NCBI GenBank assembly: GCA_003214295.1 | Contig: QCLV01000008.1 | Span: 1-50,944 of the forward strand | Length of the DNA stretch: 50,944 nucleotides | Direction of reading: 5' to 3' | Origin: Prochlorococcus sp. AG-418-F08 | Lineage (GTDB): Bacteria; Cyanobacteriota; Cyanobacteriia; PCC-6307; Cyanobiaceae | Shown: positions 48,115 to 50,944 of the stretch, piece by piece | How the letters are laid out: each line of letters begins with the position of its first letter | How positions within the stretch are numbered: position 1 is the first letter of the stretch | Made by a program: the position numbers and the translations under genes | The notes under the pieces: model-generated | What the model was told of the DNA's origin: nothing | Seen by the model: only the letters and a program-made list of their open reading frames with translations | Database searches by the model: none

Positions 48115-50944
48115 CTAAAAAAGGTTATCTAAATAATTAATTCTTTTTAAAGGTGCATTGCTGATAAAAATACCTGGAGATATATCTTTCGAATTAGATT
48201 TTTCAAATAATTCAAAATCTGGTAATCCCTTTAAAAATAAATAAATATATCCTCCAAGATTTTTATATGGTTGATAATTTTTAAGTCTCCACTTTAATAA
48301 TCTATGCAATGCTAATAAATAAAGATGAGATTGCAAGGGATAATGATGTTTTATCATTTCATCTCTCATATTTTCATAGCTAAAGTTTTTTGGTAAACAA
48401 TCACTATTATCACTTCCAGAAATCAAATTACTTTTCCAATCAATTATCCACCATTTACTATCTTCTAATGTATTTCCTACAGGAAAAATACAATCAATAC
48501 ATCCTGAATGAAAGCCTTTATTCATAATTTGAAGATCATTTATTTTATCTGCATATTCTTTACCAAACTCATGTACCTCATCTAAAAGAAAGCATTTTGA
48601 TATATCGTGAGAATTTATATTTCTACCTCCATAAGATAGTGTTAAATCATATTTAACTTCCTTAAGTAAGTATTCATTAGGAATATCAACTAGTTTCTTG
48701 TTTTGTAATTCGCTCCCTAAAGGTATATTTATAACTCTCAAAATTGCATCTTTTACTTTTAAAGCCAGAGAAGTATCAATTTGATGCAAGTTCAATTCCT
48801 CAATAATCAAATCAACTAATTCTTGATTATTATCATTTCTAAATGCAAATCTTTCAATTATTTTGTGCAGGCAAGTCCCAGCAATATTTCCTTTTGGAAA
48901 GTCACTTAATGGATTTGGATAAGAAAAATAATCTGGATTATTATTTGATTTCTTAAAATAAGACTCTTTGATAATTGATATATTATCTTCATAATCCTTA
49001 TTTTGATTAATGACTGCATCAATATTTTTATCTTTACGTATCCAAGAAGAATAACTTGAATAAGAAATAAATTGATCAGGATTAAATTCTTTAGATATTT
49101 TTTTATTAACGTTATCGATCTTCCAAAGATTATTATTCAATCTGTAGGTTTGGTACTTATCAAAAATTTCTTTTATTTTATCTTTTTCTATACTGACTTC
49201 AAACTTAGACTTATAAATATTGATGTTTTCCAAATTATTAAGCAAATCATTATTTAAAATATTATTTGTATCTTCTAAATCATTAAAAACTATAAGTTTA
49301 TATTTGCTCCTTGTAAGTGCTACGTAAATTAACCTTTCACTCTCCTTAAATAAATCTTCTTCTTCTATTAATTTAAATTTTTCAACCTTCGCGTAATTAT
49401 TAGAAATATTAATGTATATGTTTCTATCAATAGTTGATTTCCAAAGAGGTCCTTTAATTTTATTTGACTTATTTGAAATAGTTGAAAGATATGGACATAG
49501 GACTATTTCAAATTCAAGGCCCTTACTACTATGAATGGTAGAAAGATTTATCCCATTTTGAAGATTATAATCTCTCGTCAAAAATTCTTCTCCAGTACAA
49601 GTTCTTAAAATATTATCTAACTGATTTTTATACCAGTTGAAAACTTTATTGAGATTAAAATCATTATTCATTAATTCTATTTCAACAATTTCTGAAAGTT
49701 GAAATAAATTTGCATTTAAATCTGAATCTTGAATAATAGAGGATGTTTTGTAGTTTATAAGGAGTTCATTAACGATGTTTAAAAAACCTTTTTCTCTAAG
49801 TTCTTGAGACCAAGTAACGCATTTATTAACTAAAACTTCTAAATTTTTACTTATTCCATCATTAAGTATTTTTTCTAATTCTATTTCTATAAACTTTGAA
49901 GTAGCAAGCAAAGTTATATTTTTCAAAAACCTTGGATTTAATAAACATTCAATGAATAAAAATAGTAAAGAACTTGCTTCTGTATCAAAAATATTTTGTT
50001 TATTTTGAATTTTGCATGGGAGGTTAAACTGATTTAATTTTTTTTTCAAATCTAAGCATTGCGAATTATTTAATGTAAGAATCGCTATTTTATTAATATC
50101 AATTTCTTTATTATTTAAAATAAAGTTAACTATATAATGAGTTACAAGATCCTCTTTATCAGTATCTTTTTTTGTAAATTCTACAATTTCAAATACATCC
50201 TTAAATTTAAATTCAGAATTAATATTTTCATCAATTCTAGACTTTAATTTCGTATAGTTTAGTTTTGATTGTTTTAGTCCATTCTTATAAAGTTTATTGA
50301 GAACCTTGATTAACTTTTTTGAGGATCTATAGTTATCTGAAAGACTAAAAACTTCTATTGCATTAGATCTTGCATCTAAGTAAGTTTCAATATCGCCACC
50401 TCTAAATTTGTAGATCGCTTGTTTTGGATCACCTACACAAAGTAAAAAATGATTTTTTGTATTAAAGAACTTTTTTATTAAATTCCACTGAATATTATCT
50501 GTATCTTGAAACTCATCTACTAAGACACATTTAAATCTTTTTTGAATTTTAGATAGAGTAATACTATTACTAATTTCTGAATCTAGAAATTTATTTTCTA
50601 CAGTCTTTATAAGATCATTGAAGTTGAAAATAGATAAACTTTTCTTTAATTCAATTAATTTTATATAAGCTATTTGGGTAAATATTCTAACAAATTCAGT
50701 ATAGAAACCTTCTTTTATTTTATAAATTTTATCTTGTAATAAATTAAATTTAGAGAAATCTAGTTTTAGATTATGTTTATTAATTTCTTTAGATATATTT
50801 TCATTGTAAAAATATTTAGATAAAAGATCATCTTTAGAAATATCGTATATGAAATCAATCGCATTTTTCGAATTAAGCCTTTTATTAATCTCTTCAATCC
50901 AAGAAATTATTTGATTAAACTTATCATTTCTTGGTTTTGCAGCA
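48115..50944 (-). CDS. recB: Exodeoxyribonuclease V subunit RecB (partial, 5' end outside window)
   Basis: 3'-to-5' helicase/nuclease subunit of RecBCD. The frame stays open from the stop at 48115 to the window edge, giving 943 codons without any in-frame stop. From the upstream side it reads the DEAD-like motif VDEFQDTD (about 50499-50522), VGDPKQAIYKFRGGDIETYL (near 50380-50440) and the motif V/VI region (STIHSSKGLEFE, YVALTRSKYKL). The C-terminal nuclease has IDWKSNLI with the metal-binding Asp and Lys. The N-terminal Walker A part lies beyond the right edge. No in-frame ATG exists between 50049 and the edge, but a start near 50049 would discard the helicase motifs and is wrong. Confidence 0.95.
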   Translation of the reverse strand, partial: AAKPRNDKFNQIISWIEEINKRLNSKNAIDFIYDISKDDLLSKYFYNENISKEINKHNLKLDFSKFNLLQDKIYKIKEGFYTEFVRIFTQIAYIKLIELKKSLSIFNFNDLIKTVENKFLDSEISNSITLSKIQKRFKCVLVDEFQDTDNIQWNLIKKFFNTKNHFLLCVGDPKQAIYKFRGGDIETYLDARSNAIEVFSLSDNYRSSKKLIKVLNKLYKNGLKQSKLNYTKLKSRIDENINSEFKFKDVFEIVEFTKKDTDKEDLVTHYIVNFILNNKEIDINKIAILTLNNSQCLDLKKKLNQFNLPCKIQNKQNIFDTEASSLLFLFIECLLNPRFLKNITLLATSKFIEIELEKILNDGISKNLEVLVNKCVTWSQELREKGFLNIVNELLINYKTSSIIQDSDLNANLFQLSEIVEIELMNNDFNLNKVFNWYKNQLDNILRTCTGEEFLTRDYNLQNGINLSTIHSSKGLEFEIVLCPYLSTISNKSNKIKGPLWKSTIDRNIYINISNNYAKVEKFKLIEEEDLFKESERLIYVALTRSKYKLIVFNDLEDTNNILNNDLLNNLENINIYKSKFEVSIEKDKIKEIFDKYQTYRLNNNLWKIDNVNKKISKEFNPDQFISYSSYSSWIRKDKNIDAVINQNKDYEDNISIIKESYFKKSNNNPDYFSYPNPLSDFPKGNIAGTCLHKIIERFAFRNDNNQELVDLIIEELNLHQIDTSLALKVKDAILRVINIPLGSELQNKKLVDIPNEYLLKEVKYDLTLSYGGRNINSHDISKCFLLDEVHEFGKEYADKINDLQIMNKGFHSGCIDCIFPVGNTLEDSKWWIIDWKSNLISGSDNSDCLPKNFSYENMRDEMIKHHYPLQSHLYLLALHRLLKWRLKNYQPYKNLGGYIYLFLKGLPDFELFEKSNSKDISPGIFISNAPLKRINYLDNLF

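Noticed and set aside
48115..50049. An apparently complete 644-residue recB gene starting at TTG 50049.
   Set aside because: The frame continues open to the window edge and encodes helicase motifs (VDEFQDTD, VGDPKQAIYKFR) upstream. It only lacks Met codons there, so the gene is a 5'-truncated recB.
50050..50944. Possible frameshift or pseudogene at the right end.
   Set aside because: I translated this stretch codon by codon and found no stop and continuous RecB-like sequence.

Overview
The window is about 51 kb of very AT-rich, densely packed chromosome. It looks like a high-light-adapted Prochlorococcus, a marine picocyanobacterium. Supporting signs are lycopene beta-cyclase, an OpcA/Zwf pair, the clock kinase SasA, a PsbP-like lipoprotein, a ferredoxin-NADP reductase without a phycobilisome-binding domain, short intergenic gaps, and the small RNA Yfr1 between trxA and a short guaB. 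I cannot decide the exact strain from the sequence. I see no insertion sequence, prophage, CRISPR array or genomic-island signature. Both ends cut a gene: trxA on the left and recB on the right.

Layout. 1-1.7 kb (minus): guaB3, yfr1, trxA. 1.8-5.7 kb (plus): gyrA and crtL-b. 5.7-7.3 kb (minus): a GH57 glucan enzyme, divergent from leuA (7.5-9.1 kb), then a small membrane protein. 9.6-11.1 kb (minus): a compact 7TM-HD phosphodiesterase. 11.2-13.5 kb (plus): folD, crtE and a PAP2-related membrane protein. 13.5-18.9 kb (minus): petH, zwf, opcA, cobB. 19-22 kb: a START-like protein, tRNA-Glu, sasA, a lipocalin-type lyase-like gene and a small exported protein. 22-25 kb: prs divergent from malQ. 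24.8-27 kb (minus): an ABC1 kinase and a membrane HTH protein. 27-29.4 kb (plus): a PLP decarboxylase and cdsA. 29.4-34 kb (minus): clpC, a GldA-like dehydrogenase and an alpha/beta hydrolase. 34-40 kb: rimI divergent from a six-gene run, lysA-cdaA-uppS-bioB-trhO-unknown. 40-42 kb: recR and lipA, divergent from the PsbP-like gene. 42-46 kb (minus): a DEAD-box helicase, a small Cys-containing protein and an ABC exporter. 46-51 kb (minus): recB and recD.

How the genes fit together. Carbon storage and oxidation in the dark is prominent: GH57, malQ, zwf and opcA, with SasA as a clock output kinase. Photosynthetic functions are crtL-b, crtE, petH and psbP, plus tRNA-Glu, which also feeds tetrapyrrole synthesis. 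The window holds a probable c-di-AMP synthase (cdaA) beside cell-wall genes (lysA, uppS) and a candidate c-di-AMP hydrolase (7TM-HD).

I found no clearly new multi-gene system. The best leads are small: an sRNA-like or attenuator-like hairpin region and a tiny upstream ORF before leuA; a hairpin touching the start of the DEAD-box helicase; a membrane-anchored FNR; a trimmed PgpH-type hydrolase; and several inverted repeats in divergent promoter regions.
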